Shown piece by piece: positions 44,271 through 53,055 of a stretch of DNA of 64,000 nucleotides. Within the stretch, counting starts at the first letter, position 1, and every line of letters begins with the position of its first letter. A program made the position numbers and the translations under genes. The stretch lies in the NCBI RefSeq assembly GCF_000590475.1, contig NZ_CP007441.1, forward strand, positions 2,114,660 to 2,178,659, read 5' to 3'. The notes beneath the pieces are model-generated. The model saw only the letters and a program-made list of their open reading frames with translations. It searched no databases and was not told the DNA's origin. This DNA comes from Stutzerimonas stutzeri (GTDB lineage: Bacteria > Pseudomonadota > Gammaproteobacteria > Pseudomonadales > Pseudomonadaceae).

Positions 44271-45578
44271 ATGACCGCACAGACAGAACTTCTCAGCTGG
44301 GTCGAGTCGGCCAATGGCCATTCGGATTTTCCCCTCGCCAACCTGCCGCTGGGCGTGTTCAGCCCTGATGGCGGCGAGCCGCACGGTGGCGTCGCCATCG
44401 GCGATTTCATCTTCGACGTGAGGGCTGCCTGCGACGCTGGTTTGTTCGATGGCCAGGCACTGGACGCCGCGAAAGCGGCCAGCGGCGGCAGCCTCAATGC
44501 TTTCTTCGCGCTCGGTGCCTCGGCCCGCAAGGCATTGCGCCGTGCGCTGCTGGAACTGCTCGGCGAGGGCAGCGCGCAGCGTGAGCGTTTGGAAGGAATG
44601 GGCGAGTCGCTGCTGCTACCCATGAGCCAATGCCAGATGCATCTGCCGGCCAAGGTGGGCGATTACACAGACTTCTATGTCGGCATCCACCACGCCAACA
44701 ACGTCGGCAAATTGTTCCGCCCGGATAACCCCTTGCTGCCGAACTACAAGTACGTACCCATCGCCTACCACGGGCGTGCCTCGACCATCGATGTGTCGGG
44801 CGTGACGGTCAAGCGCCCCAACGGCCAGACCTTGCCGCCGGGCGCTACCGAGCCGAGCTTCGGGCCGAGTAAACGGCTCGATTATGAGCTGGAACTGGGC
44901 ATTTGGATCGGTCAGGGCAATGCGCGCGGTGAGTCGATTTCGATCGGTGAGGCGAGCAGCCACGTAGCCGGTTTCTGCCTGCTCAACGATTGGTCCGCGC
45001 GCGATCTGCAAGCCTGGGAATATCAGCCGCTGGGCCCGTTCCTGTCGAAGAGTTTTGCCACGACCGTGTCGCCCTGGGTAGTGACGCCCGAAGCACTGGA
45101 GCCGTTCCGCTGTGCGCAGCCGGCGCGGCCTGAAGGGGATCCGCAGCCATTGCCGTATCTCCACGACCAGCGCGACCAAGAGCAGGGCGCACTGGACATC
45201 GAACTGGAAGTGCTACTGCTGACCGAGACCATGCGCGCCAAGGGCCTGCCACCGCAGCGCATCGCCCTGAGCAGCACCCGAAACATGTACTGGACCGTGG
45301 CGCAGATGGTCGCCCACCACAGCGTCAATGGCTGCAGCCTGCAGCCGGGCGACCTGTTCGGCTCCGGCACCTTGTCCGGTCCCAGCGCCGATAGCCTCGG
45401 CAGCCTGCTGGAGATCACCCAGGGCGGCAAACAGCCGCTGGAATTGCCCAGCGGCGAAACGCGCACCTTCCTTGAGGATGGCGATGAGATCATTCTCAAG
45501 GCCCGTTGCCGACATGAGGGGCATGCCTCGATCGGCTTTGGCGAATGTCGTGGTCGGGTGTTGCCGGCTTCGCGCTAA
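44271..45578 (+). CDS. fahA: Fumarylacetoacetase
   Basis: Hydrolyses fumarylacetoacetate to fumarate and acetoacetate, the last step of the homogentisate route. 435 residues; conserved features are DYTDFYVGIHHANNVGKLFRPDNPLLPNYKYVPIAYHGRASTI, ELELGIWIGQGNARGESI, GFCLLNDWSARDLQAWEYQPLGPFLSKSF and GSGTLSGP. The frame is open far into hmgA, but the ATG at 44271, one base after the hmgA stop, matches the family N-terminus. In many pseudomonads maiA (maleylacetoacetate isomerase) follows; here a terminator comes next, so the isomerase must lie elsewhere. Confidence 0.95.
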   Translation: MTAQTELLSWVESANGHSDFPLANLPLGVFSPDGGEPHGGVAIGDFIFDVRAACDAGLFDGQALDAAKAASGGSLNAFFALGASARKALRRALLELLGEGSAQRERLEGMGESLLLPMSQCQMHLPAKVGDYTDFYVGIHHANNVGKLFRPDNPLLPNYKYVPIAYHGRASTIDVSGVTVKRPNGQTLPPGATEPSFGPSKRLDYELELGIWIGQGNARGESISIGEASSHVAGFCLLNDWSARDLQAWEYQPLGPFLSKSFATTVSPWVVTPEALEPFRCAQPARPEGDPQPLPYLHDQRDQEQGALDIELEVLLLTETMRAKGLPPQRIALSSTRNMYWTVAQMVAHHSVNGCSLQPGDLFGSGTLSGPSADSLGSLLEITQGGKQPLELPSGETRTFLEDGDEIILKARCRHEGHASIGFGECRGRVLPASR

Positions 45579-45596
45579 GTCTGGTGATTAAAAAAA

Positions 45597-45630
45597 AGCC
45601 CGGGCTCGTACAGACAACCCGGGCTTTTTC
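45597..45630. terminator. Bidirectional terminator between fahA and the SGNH gene
   Basis: AGCCCGGG, loop, CCCGGGCT, with A-run before and T-run after, so it works in both directions. It closes the hmg operon on the plus strand and the MBOAT/FkbH operon on the minus strand. Confidence 0.9.
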
Positions 45631-45646
45631 ATTCCGAAACAGCGAA

Positions 45647-46714
45647 TCAAGGCACCTTGACGGTTTTCAGAGACAGTGGCGGCACCGGCTCGATTGCTGC
45701 GTTGCGCATCTGCTCGGCAAGCGCACCGGAGAATTGCTGCACGGCCGACCAGCGCATGTGAACCGCATCGACAAACGAAGTGGCTGGCGTATTCCAGTCC
45801 TTGTCGGCGTTCCAGAAGGTGCCGCCGGTGACGCTCAGGGTGTCCAGAATGCGCTTGTCAAAGTCGGCTAGAAATTTACCGTCCGGGTCGTATTTTTCCT
45901 TCCATTGCGGGTTCAGGGGGGTGGAGACAACCATCAACTGACGGCCTTCTTTCGCCAGGCGCGCGCCCATGTCGTGCAAAGCCTGGAAGCAGCTGGGGTC
46001 CAAGGCTTCCGGGGCGCCATACACCAGGTCACGGGTATTACTGGTTTCCAGAGGGCCATCACCAAAGCGGTTGAAGACCAGGGGGTCCCATTCGATCTGT
46101 CCGGCGCGTTGGGCCTTCACCGTCAGCGCGTTGCGCACCAGTGACTTTGGTGAGAAATAACGCAGGTAATGGACCCAGGGTGAGGCTTGTTCGTAGACGT
46201 ACGGGTCGACGTATTCACGGTTGAATACGGCTGTGGGGACGCGCCAGCAGCCGGCGAAATCCTGCGGGTCGGCAATCATCACCACACTGCGAATGTTGGG
46301 CTCGCGGTCGAGCAGCCAATGGCCTACATAGGTGGACTGATTGGCGAAAAGCCCGCAAAACGCGCCGTTCATAGGTTGAACCTCTGGCAGAGCCTGGGTC
46401 AGTACATTGCCGTCCACGTGGCGCCAGGCCACGGATGAGCCAATGATTAGCAGGTTTGGCGATTGGATCGGATTCTCGCGCAGGAAGCTGAGTTTCTCGT
46501 CGGCGCACGAGATATTCGAGAACGCGGGCGGGGGCAGGTTGCCGGTGCGCTCCAGCGCGAACAGCGTCAGGCAGAACAGCGCCAAGGCACCGAACATGCC
46601 AACGAACAAGGACAACAAATACCGCGAACGCACTTGGCCCGGCGCGCTGGCCGTGCGTGCTTTTCCGTTTTCGGCAGTGCTCCCGTCCCTGGGGAATTCA
46701 GCGGTATGGACCAT
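45647..46714 (-). CDS. Membrane-anchored SGNH-like protein
   Basis: 355-residue protein with a cytoplasmic N-tail, one TM helix (about residues 32-53) and a periplasmic domain. The motif IGSSVAWRHVDG (Ser93/Ser94) near the start of that domain and DAVHMRWSA (Asp316, His319) near the C-terminus give the Ser...DxxH arrangement of SGNH/AlgX-DltD-like acyltransferases. It is the last gene of the MBOAT-FkbH-ACP unit, starting two bases after the ACP stop. By analogy with DltD or AlgJ/AlgX it would hand an acyl group from the MBOAT to an extracytoplasmic acceptor. The sequence is too diverged to name the acceptor. Confidence 0.72.
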   Translation of the reverse strand: MVHTAEFPRDGSTAENGKARTASAPGQVRSRYLLSLFVGMFGALALFCLTLFALERTGNLPPPAFSNISCADEKLSFLRENPIQSPNLLIIGSSVAWRHVDGNVLTQALPEVQPMNGAFCGLFANQSTYVGHWLLDREPNIRSVVMIADPQDFAGCWRVPTAVFNREYVDPYVYEQASPWVHYLRYFSPKSLVRNALTVKAQRAGQIEWDPLVFNRFGDGPLETSNTRDLVYGAPEALDPSCFQALHDMGARLAKEGRQLMVVSTPLNPQWKEKYDPDGKFLADFDKRILDTLSVTGGTFWNADKDWNTPATSFVDAVHMRWSAVQQFSGALAEQMRNAAIEPVPPLSLKTVKVP

Positions 46715-46716
46715 GG

Positions 46717-46965
46717 CTATTTTCCTTTGAGTTTGGCGCTAATGACTTGGGCGAAATGGCCGACGTTGCGCAGCGACTCCAACTCCGCCGTCCGAAACTT
46801 GATACCGAAGCGTTGTTCCGCGGCCACGGTGAGCATCACGTGGGTCTGGCTGTCCCAGCCGTCTATGTCATTGGCGGTCATCGCCGGTGAGAGGACGATG
46901 CTGTCGTCATCGAATACGTCGTGAAAAACCGGGGTGAGTGCCTTGAGTACGTCTGCTTCGGTCAT
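46717..46965 (-). CDS. Acyl carrier protein
   Basis: 82-residue carrier protein. The phosphopantetheine site is Ser39 in DGWDSQTHVMLTVAAEQRFGI, where most carriers have DSL, so the helix II start is DSQ. Overall acidic four-helix shape is normal. It overlaps the end of the FkbH-like gene by four bases and precedes the SGNH gene by two, so it is dedicated to this operon rather than to fatty acid synthesis. Expected to carry the acyl (perhaps glyceryl) unit made by the FkbH-like enzyme to the MBOAT protein. Confidence 0.85.
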   Translation of the reverse strand: MTEADVLKALTPVFHDVFDDDSIVLSPAMTANDIDGWDSQTHVMLTVAAEQRFGIKFRTAELESLRNVGHFAQVISAKLKGK

Positions 46966-48881
46966 GCTGTGATCTCGATGAAATGATGAGGACTGCGGGT
47001 GGAGCGAAGGTTGTAGCGCCAGAAGGTCGCCTCCGATGAGGCACCATCGGGTGCGCGATACTGATCGAAGCCCAGTCGCGGAAAATGCTCGGCGACCATG
47101 CCGTTGCGTTCGGTGGGGCGGTACTCGCCGATCAGGGCGCTGTAACCTGCCGCGACAGCTGTTTTGGCGAGCACCTCGAGCACCGCTGTCTCGACTTGCC
47201 TCCCGAGTACGCGGCAGCTCATCAGCCAGCTGTCGATCAGCAACTCATCGGCGGCGATAGCCTCATCGGGGCGCGCCAGTACCACGCTGATCAGGCCGTT
47301 GTCGCCGAACTTGTCGGCCAGCCGGATGGCCAACGCCACCGAGCATGGATCACTGGCGATGCGCTCGACTTCGGCCTCGCTGTAACGGCGCGTGGTGAGG
47401 TTGAACTGGTTGGTCTTGTTGATCAGTTGGGTGCTGCGGGCCAGCTCGGCGGCGCCGATGGGCGTTGCGGTCAGCACCATCTCCAGGCCGCGCAGGTAAC
47501 CATCCATATCGGTGGCCTGGCTCATGGCGGCCTTGCGCTCAGCGTTCAACGCATAGTTGCGCCCGCGTGTGGCGTCGTCCGAGGTGAAAGACACGGCTTC
47601 GAAGTAACCGGCGGCTGCGACACGCGCGGGGTAATCGGCCACGTCTTCCGGTAGTTCCGGCACCGCGACCTCCGGCAGCTCGCGCCGCACGATGTCGCGC
47701 TCGGCTGGGTTGTCATCGACGAAGACCAAGCTGTCCAGGCCGATATCCAGCATCGAGGCGATACGCCGCAGATTGCCGGCCTTGTCTTCCCAATTCGCCA
47801 TAAAGGCTGCGATATCGCTGCGCTTTATCGCCATTTCCGGGTGATTGAACGCCGCTTCGGCGACGCTCAGATCGTTCTTGCTGCACACGGCAAGAATGAT
47901 GCCGCGGCGAGCCAGCAGCGCCGCGTAGCGCTGAAAGGCCAGAAAGGCTTCGCCGGAAGGCGAGCCTTGGCCGAGGTGGATGCCATCTACGCCATCGTCA
48001 CCGACCACGCCGCCCCACAGGGTGTTATCCAAGTCCAGTACCAGGCACTTACGCGACAGGCCAACGCTCGCCGCCGCAATCCGCGCCAGCTGATCGCCAT
48101 ACAGCGGAGCCAGGTTGGGGCTGACCAGCTGCTTGGCCTGATGCCAGCGCACGGGCTCGGCGAGGCCGTCGCCGTAGCTGCCACGTGCCGCTTCCCAGGC
48201 GAGGTCCATCAGCAGCACGCCGTCTTCGCGCGCGGCACTGCGGATGGCCGCATTGAGCCGATCGATCAGCGCATAGGGCGAGGCCGGCACCAGCGCCTCG
48301 AATGACCCGAAGACCGACGGATCGGCCGGCACGATGGTCTGCTGCACGACTTGCGCCGCGTAGCGCTCGCGTGCTCGACGCCAGAGCAGACGCAGCTCGT
48401 CGACTCGCTCGGCAACTGCTGTATCGACTTCCGCCTGCGAGGCTTCCAGCGGCAGCTGCAGCGGCGCGTCTCGGGCGTCGAGCGCCAGCACCACGATCTG
48501 CGGCGCAAAGGCGGCGAGCTCCGCATCGTCCATCAGCAGGGCCTGGCGGTACATGCCATACGGCGCGATATACATGGAGATTGCCAGCCGGCGCTCCAAG
48601 CCAGCGACACGAATCGCTGGCGCCAAGTGATCCACCGTATGTGATGAGAGCAGGGCGATGCGCAATGGCCGCAGCCCTGATGTGGGCGTCTCATCACTGA
48701 TGACGGCGCGAAGACCTTCGCTTGCCAGCCGGTCCAGGCGTGTCGTCTGGGTGAAGTCCCGGCGATAGCCGGCCAGTCGTCTCGCTTCGTTGAGCCGCGC
48801 AAAGGGGTCGGGTTCGCGCTTGGCGTCGCTGATGGCGGTGCCAAGGTCGGAATGTTGAGGTAGCCAGAGCAGCTGATCCAT
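46962..48881 (-). CDS. FkbH-like multidomain protein (HAD phosphatase plus GNAT)
   Basis: 639 residues. An N-terminal region (about 70-270) resembles the SGNH-like domain of long FkbH proteins; then the HAD-IIIC phosphatase core: DLDNTLWGG (Asp283, Asp285), CSKND (334-337) and VFVDDNPAERD (386-396); a C-terminal GNAT-like region follows (about 470-630). In polyketide pathways FkbH-type enzymes dephosphorylate 1,3-bisphosphoglycerate and load glyceryl on an ACP. Here it sits 21 bases after the MBOAT gene and overlaps the ACP gene by four bases, so glyceryl-ACP or a related acyl-ACP is the likely product. The acyl group is inferred. Confidence 0.85.
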   Translation of the reverse strand: MDQLLWLPQHSDLGTAISDAKREPDPFARLNEARRLAGYRRDFTQTTRLDRLASEGLRAVISDETPTSGLRPLRIALLSSHTVDHLAPAIRVAGLERRLAISMYIAPYGMYRQALLMDDAELAAFAPQIVVLALDARDAPLQLPLEASQAEVDTAVAERVDELRLLWRRARERYAAQVVQQTIVPADPSVFGSFEALVPASPYALIDRLNAAIRSAAREDGVLLMDLAWEAARGSYGDGLAEPVRWHQAKQLVSPNLAPLYGDQLARIAAASVGLSRKCLVLDLDNTLWGGVVGDDGVDGIHLGQGSPSGEAFLAFQRYAALLARRGIILAVCSKNDLSVAEAAFNHPEMAIKRSDIAAFMANWEDKAGNLRRIASMLDIGLDSLVFVDDNPAERDIVRRELPEVAVPELPEDVADYPARVAAAGYFEAVSFTSDDATRGRNYALNAERKAAMSQATDMDGYLRGLEMVLTATPIGAAELARSTQLINKTNQFNLTTRRYSEAEVERIASDPCSVALAIRLADKFGDNGLISVVLARPDEAIAADELLIDSWLMSCRVLGRQVETAVLEVLAKTAVAAGYSALIGEYRPTERNGMVAEHFPRLGFDQYRAPDGASSEATFWRYNLRSTRSPHHFIEITA

Positions 48882-48902
48882 TAGCCGTTCACCCCTAGAA
48901 AG

Positions 48903-50441
48903 TTAGAACTGGAAGTAGAGGAACTCGGTCGGCGCCACAGAGAACGCGACGGCCAATGCAAAGAAACCAAGCACGCCAACGGCTAAGCCGATCACCGGCG
49001 TCGGGCTCCACATGCCAATCGGCAACCAGCGCAGCAGCCAGCTCTCACGCGGCTGGGCGTCCAGCGCGGTGCGAAAGCCCGCCATCCACTGCTGCACGTT
49101 GGGCATGATCCATACAAAGGCAAGCAGCACGGCCACGGTGAAGTAATCGGACTTGTCGAACTCCGTGCTGTATTCACTCAAGCCAACCATGCCCGACAGC
49201 ATTGCCATGGCCGCGGTCACGCTGCTGGCGCGGAAGAACACCATCGCCACGACCACACAGAGGAAGGTCAAGAGGACGGCGCTGGCGTGGTGCCAGAGCT
49301 TGTTGCTGTCGAGCGGCAGGCCGTGGCGGGCCTTGTAGGCACGGAAGCCGTGGACGACGACCAGGTAGAACCCATGCAGCAGGCCGAACACCACGAACTG
49401 CCAGCCGGCGCCGTGCCAGACGCCAGAAATGAACATGGTCAACACGGTGGGGTAGGCGATCAGCACAACAAAGGTGCCCAGGCTCATCTTGCCCCGCCGG
49501 GGTAACGGCTTGCCGGCGGCCATTCGCGAGCGGGTGATGCGTATGACGATGGGGTTGTAGATATAGGCGGTGAGAAAGCGGGTCAGCGTCATGTGCCAGC
49601 GCGACCAATAGTCAATCACGTTGTGCGCCTTGAACGGGCTGTTGAAATTCACCGGCAAGCGCAAGCCGAACAGCAATCCCAGGCCGATGGCCATGTCGCT
49701 GTAGCCGGAAAAGTCGAAGTAAATCTGCAGCGTATAACTGAGCGCTCCGTACCAGGCGTCGTATAGCGAAGGCACCGTGCCATCCGCGGCGATCGCGAAA
49801 ATCGGCGAGGCGTTTTCTCCCAGCGGGTCCGCAAGGATCACCTTTTTGAACAGGCCGAGCACGAAGACTGTCAGCCCCAGCGAAATATTGTCGATCCGTG
49901 GGCGAAAGGTGCTGCTGTCGTTGAACTGCTTGAGCATCTCGCCGTGGTGGGTGATGGGACCGGCGATCAGCTGGGGGAAGAAGCTGATGAACAGGCAGTA
50001 ATTGACGAAGTCATGCTCAGCGACCTCGCCATCGTGCGCGTCGACCAGGTAGGCGATTTGCTGGAAGGTAAAGAATGAGATCGCCAGCGGCAGGATGATG
50101 TCGCCCACCGACCACCCGAGGCCAAAGGCGCTGTCCAGCGTGCCGAAGAGAAAGCCTGTGTACTTGTAGTAACCCAACAACGCGACGTTGGCGGCGACGC
50201 CGAGCACAAGCAGTAGCCGCGACGGCCGGCGCATCAAATATCCGCCGAGCAGGTAGTTGACGACCATGCTGCCAACCAGCAGCGGCACGTAAGCGGGATT
50301 CCACCAGCCGTAGAATACCAGCGACGCCAGCGTCAGCCAGATGGCGGCGTACCGTTGCCTACCTGTACCCGCGAGAAGAAAGAAGCCTAGGAAAACAACC
50401 GGAAGAAACCCGGCTATGAACACCGCGGAGTTGAAGAGCAT
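48903..50441 (-). CDS. MBOAT family O-acyltransferase (AlgI-like)
   Basis: 512-residue polytopic inner-membrane protein with about ten helices. MBOAT hallmarks: FFPQLIAGPITHHGEML (residues 154-170), FDFSGYSDMAIGLGLLFGLRLPVNFNSPFKAHNVIDYWSRWHMTLTRFL with His283, and VWHGAGWQFVVFGLLHG with the invariant His343. AlgI/DltB relatives pass acyl groups across the membrane to an extracellular polymer. Start ATG 50441 is chosen because the family begins MLFNS; an upstream ATG at 50468 is in frame. First gene of the four-gene unit with FkbH-like, ACP and SGNH proteins; no alginate genes are near. Confidence 0.9.
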   Translation of the reverse strand: MLFNSAVFIAGFLPVVFLGFFLLAGTGRQRYAAIWLTLASLVFYGWWNPAYVPLLVGSMVVNYLLGGYLMRRPSRLLLVLGVAANVALLGYYKYTGFLFGTLDSAFGLGWSVGDIILPLAISFFTFQQIAYLVDAHDGEVAEHDFVNYCLFISFFPQLIAGPITHHGEMLKQFNDSSTFRPRIDNISLGLTVFVLGLFKKVILADPLGENASPIFAIAADGTVPSLYDAWYGALSYTLQIYFDFSGYSDMAIGLGLLFGLRLPVNFNSPFKAHNVIDYWSRWHMTLTRFLTAYIYNPIVIRITRSRMAAGKPLPRRGKMSLGTFVVLIAYPTVLTMFISGVWHGAGWQFVVFGLLHGFYLVVVHGFRAYKARHGLPLDSNKLWHHASAVLLTFLCVVVAMVFFRASSVTAAMAMLSGMVGLSEYSTEFDKSDYFTVAVLLAFVWIMPNVQQWMAGFRTALDAQPRESWLLRWLPIGMWSPTPVIGLAVGVLGFFALAVAFSVAPTEFLYFQF

Positions 50442-51097
50442 AGTCCTTTCCCCATCCCTGACATCCATTGCCGTCCTTAAGACTCAGGACGGCGTCTACG
50501 CGGTCGACCACTGATTTACTGCTATCGGCGCGCTTGCTGACATTTCCGTCTCGCATGCCAATCGAAATTGACATGCCTGCAGACCTTTATTTGCCTAAAC
50601 ACGAATGCGTTGGTCTGTCCGTTAACTGCGACTCAGACTTGTAAGGAAAAGTTGCACCGTACGTCCTGGCTGGTCGTCGTTCAGACGAGTGGATATCGCC
50701 GCAACATCAAGCGAAACGGGGGTTCCAGAGCCTTTGGAGACGTTCCCATGGCGACGGTGGGGCGTGTTGCCACTAAAAAAAGAAACGCGTGAACCTGAGG
50801 AACTCGCTGCCAACGTATGGCTCGCCGAACAGCTGGACTACGTTCACAAAAACTGCCGTGACCACGCCGTCGCGTTCCTTACGTGGGCTGGGAGTTTGGT
50901 CAACCCGGGTCGCGTCGTCTGGATATTTCTGTGGCGAACGCATAGCCGGAGCGGTCATTTTCAAGCGTTCGTGCCGGTCGACAGTCTGGTTTGCTAGCGG
51001 AATGCGGCACAGTCGGCCTTTTAGTAAGCGGGTCTTGAAGTATTCGACCGGTCAGCCGATGACTGATGGGTACCGATCACTTATCGAGAATTTCACA
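50442..51097. other. Long divergent intergenic region
   Basis: Some 650 bases between the MBOAT operon and the chemoreceptor gene. No ribosome-site-backed frame was found; a 100-codon frame at 50689-50997 lacks a start context and is not family-like. I looked for a known riboswitch core but saw none. An A-run near 50775 and several short direct motifs are present. Promoters of both flanking genes must lie here. Confidence 0.4.
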
Positions 51098-52780
51098 ATG
51101 CGCATGACCCTAAAGCTGAAGGTGATATTGCTGGCATTGATACCCGTTGCCTTGTTTGCCCTGGTACTCAGTGGCGCGGCAGCGAAAATCCTGCATTCGC
51201 TTGCCGACGAGCAGTTGGAAACCACTCGCGAACGAATGCTCGACGAGAGTCGTGCCCGGCTCGAGGATTACATGAGTATCGGTGTGAGCAGTGTCGCTCA
51301 CCTCTATGAGTCCGCGGAGCCGGGCGATATGGCCAGCCGTGCCCAGGCCATCGCCATCCTTTCGAAGATCAAGTACGGCAAGGACGGTTACTTCTTCGGT
51401 CACGATTCCAACGTGGTCCGCCTGTTCCGTGGCACCAGCCCGGTAGGTGTTGGTGAAAACCTGAGTGATCGTCATGATGCCAACGGCGTCTACATCAACC
51501 GTGAACTGGTGGCGGTAGCCAAGAACAACACCTATTTCGTGAACTATTCATCGCCACTTCCTGACAATGAAAAAGTATCGGTTCCCAAGCTCGCATACAG
51601 CTATTACCTGCCCAAGTGGGACATGGCGCTGGGCACGGCGGTCAATCTGGACGGCATTGAACTGGCACTCGACAAAGTCCGCGAGGAAATCGACAGTCGG
51701 GTCAATTCGATCCTGACCAGCATTCTCGGAATCGCTGGCGTGATGCTCCTGGCACTGGGCGTCGCCGGCGTGGTAATCGGCAATTCCATCGTCAAGCCGA
51801 TCCAGGTGATTCGTGCGCAGCTGGACGACATCGCTGCCGGTGAAGGCGACCTGACGCACCGCCTGCCGGAAAACCGCAACGACGAGCTGGGCCAACTGGG
51901 CAGTTCCTTCAACCGCTTCGTGGGCAAGATCCACACCATGGTCAGCCAGGTTGCGGAGATGACGGGCCAACTGACGGGTATGGTCGCCGAGGTAGCTGCA
52001 CAGGCGCAGCGTTCCGAGAAAGCCATGGAGACTCAGCGTCAGGAAACCGATCAGGTCGCCACGGCGATCAACGAAATGTCCGCTGCCGCTCAGGAAGTTG
52101 CGCATAGCGCCCAGGGTGCTGCCGAAGCCGCACAGCAAACCGATCAAGAAGGCCAGCAGGCCAAATCCGTGGTCGATTCCAGCATTCGTCAGATTCACTC
52201 TCTGGTGGAAGAAATTCGCACCAGCGGTACGTCGCTGGATGCGCTGCAACAGGACGTGCATGCCATCGTCGGTGTGCTCGACGTGATTCGCTCGATTGCC
52301 GAGCAGACCAACCTGTTGGCGCTGAACGCCGCCATCGAGGCCGCTCGGGCAGGTGAAGCGGGGCGCGGCTTTGCCGTGGTCGCCGATGAAGTCCGCGCGC
52401 TGGCCAGCCGGACCCAGCAGAGCACCCAGGAAATCCAGGGCATGATCGACCGTTTGCAAACGGGTACCAAGCAGGCTGTGGCCGCCATGAGCCGGTCCAG
52501 CGAGGCGGGCGACGCCAGCAGCGCGCAGGCCAACCAGGCTGGCGCATCGCTGGATGCCATTGCGCAACTGATCGCCACCATCAACGGCATGAACGCACAG
52601 ATTGCCAGTGCCGCCGAAGAGCAGACCGCGGTCGCGGAAGAGATCAACCGCAGCGTGCATCAAATCGCCACGGCCGTGGAAAACGTCGCCGAGGAGACCC
52701 AGCAGGGCGCACGCACCGCGAGCAACCTGGCCGATGTGGGTGAGCGACTGGGTGGGCTGGTCCGCCAGTTCCGTATTTGA
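51098..52780 (+). CDS. Methyl-accepting chemotaxis protein (Cache sensor)
   Basis: 560-residue chemoreceptor. TM1 (about residues 8-28) is followed by a single-Cache periplasmic sensor ([14 protein letters not shown], then [21 protein letters not shown], then [23 protein letters not shown]), a second TM near 205-230, HAMP with [24 protein letters not shown], and the signalling domain with [20 protein letters not shown] and [18 protein letters not shown]. sCache_2-type receptors often sense small organic acids. The frame continues upstream to 50789, but MRMTLKLKV at 51098 is the normal start. A strong terminator follows. Confidence 0.9.
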   Translation: MRMTLKLKVILLALIPVALFALVLSGAAAKILHSLADEQLETTRERMLDESRARLEDYMSIGVSSVAHLYESAEPGDMASRAQAIAILSKIKYGKDGYFFGHDSNVVRLFRGTSPVGVGENLSDRHDANGVYINRELVAVAKNNTYFVNYSSPLPDNEKVSVPKLAYSYYLPKWDMALGTAVNLDGIELALDKVREEIDSRVNSILTSILGIAGVMLLALGVAGVVIGNSIVKPIQVIRAQLDDIAAGEGDLTHRLPENRNDELGQLGSSFNRFVGKIHTMVSQVAEMTGQLTGMVAEVAAQAQRSEKAMETQRQETDQVATAINEMSAAAQEVAHSAQGAAEAAQQTDQEGQQAKSVVDSSIRQIHSLVEEIRTSGTSLDALQQDVHAIVGVLDVIRSIAEQTNLLALNAAIEAARAGEAGRGFAVVADEVRALASRTQQSTQEIQGMIDRLQTGTKQAVAAMSRSSEAGDASSAQANQAGASLDAIAQLIATINGMNAQIASAAEEQTAVAEEINRSVHQIATAVENVAEETQQGARTASNLADVGERLGGLVRQFRI

Positions 52781-52834
52781 TCGCGGCCTGACCTGACGCG
52801 CTGCTTCGCCAGATCAGCCGAATTGGCCTCAAAG

Positions 52835-52863
52835 AAAACCCCGCATTTGCGGGGTTTTTTTAT
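52835..52863 (+). terminator. Rho-independent terminator after the chemoreceptor
   Basis: AAAACCCCGC, loop ATTT, GCGGGGTTTT, then further Ts: a perfect 10-bp stem with a T-run. Confidence 0.93.
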
Positions 52864-52889
52864 TAGAGCAGGCCTGTTTTCAAACCCCG

Positions 52890-52961
52890 GTAGGGTGGAT
52901 GTCGCTCTTTACATCCACCGTAACTCCGCTCGGTGGATCGGTGAAGCGTGATCCACCCTAC
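52890..52961. repeat. Nested inverted repeat, intergenic repeat element
   Basis: Outer arms GTAGGGTGGAT (52890-52900) and ATCCACCCTAC (52951-52961) are perfect 11-bp complements. Inside them ATCCACCG (52913-52920) and CGGTGGAT (52931-52938) form a second perfect pair. Such GTAGGGTGGAT elements recur between genes in many pseudomonads; role as a REP/MITE-like element is inferred. Confidence 0.75.
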
Positions 52962-53055
52962 GTGGAGTGGAGAGTGACACGGCAGGCGTGCTGTTGCTGT
53001 ATCGCTTTGGTGGCCTGAAAGCCCACCCTTGGCGGCGCTATGCGTTTAATTCGCG

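Noticed and set aside
43592..44653. A 353-codon minus frame opposite hmgA/fahA
   Set aside because: Lies over two unmistakable plus-strand enzymes and has shadow-type composition.
45597..50441. Calling the MBOAT operon an alginate acetylation (algIJF) locus
   Set aside because: No algJ/algF/algX-like set or alginate polymerase genes are present, and FkbH and ACP have no place in that system.
50442..51097. A riboswitch or small RNA in the long region before the chemoreceptor
   Set aside because: I could not find a conserved riboswitch core or a convincing terminator hairpin; only a covariance-model search could settle it.
51548..52663. A 371-codon open frame on the minus strand opposite the Cache chemoreceptor
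   Set aside because: It is the complement of a high-GC, alanine-rich coiled-coil gene, has no ribosome site or family match, and the plus-strand chemoreceptor is certain.
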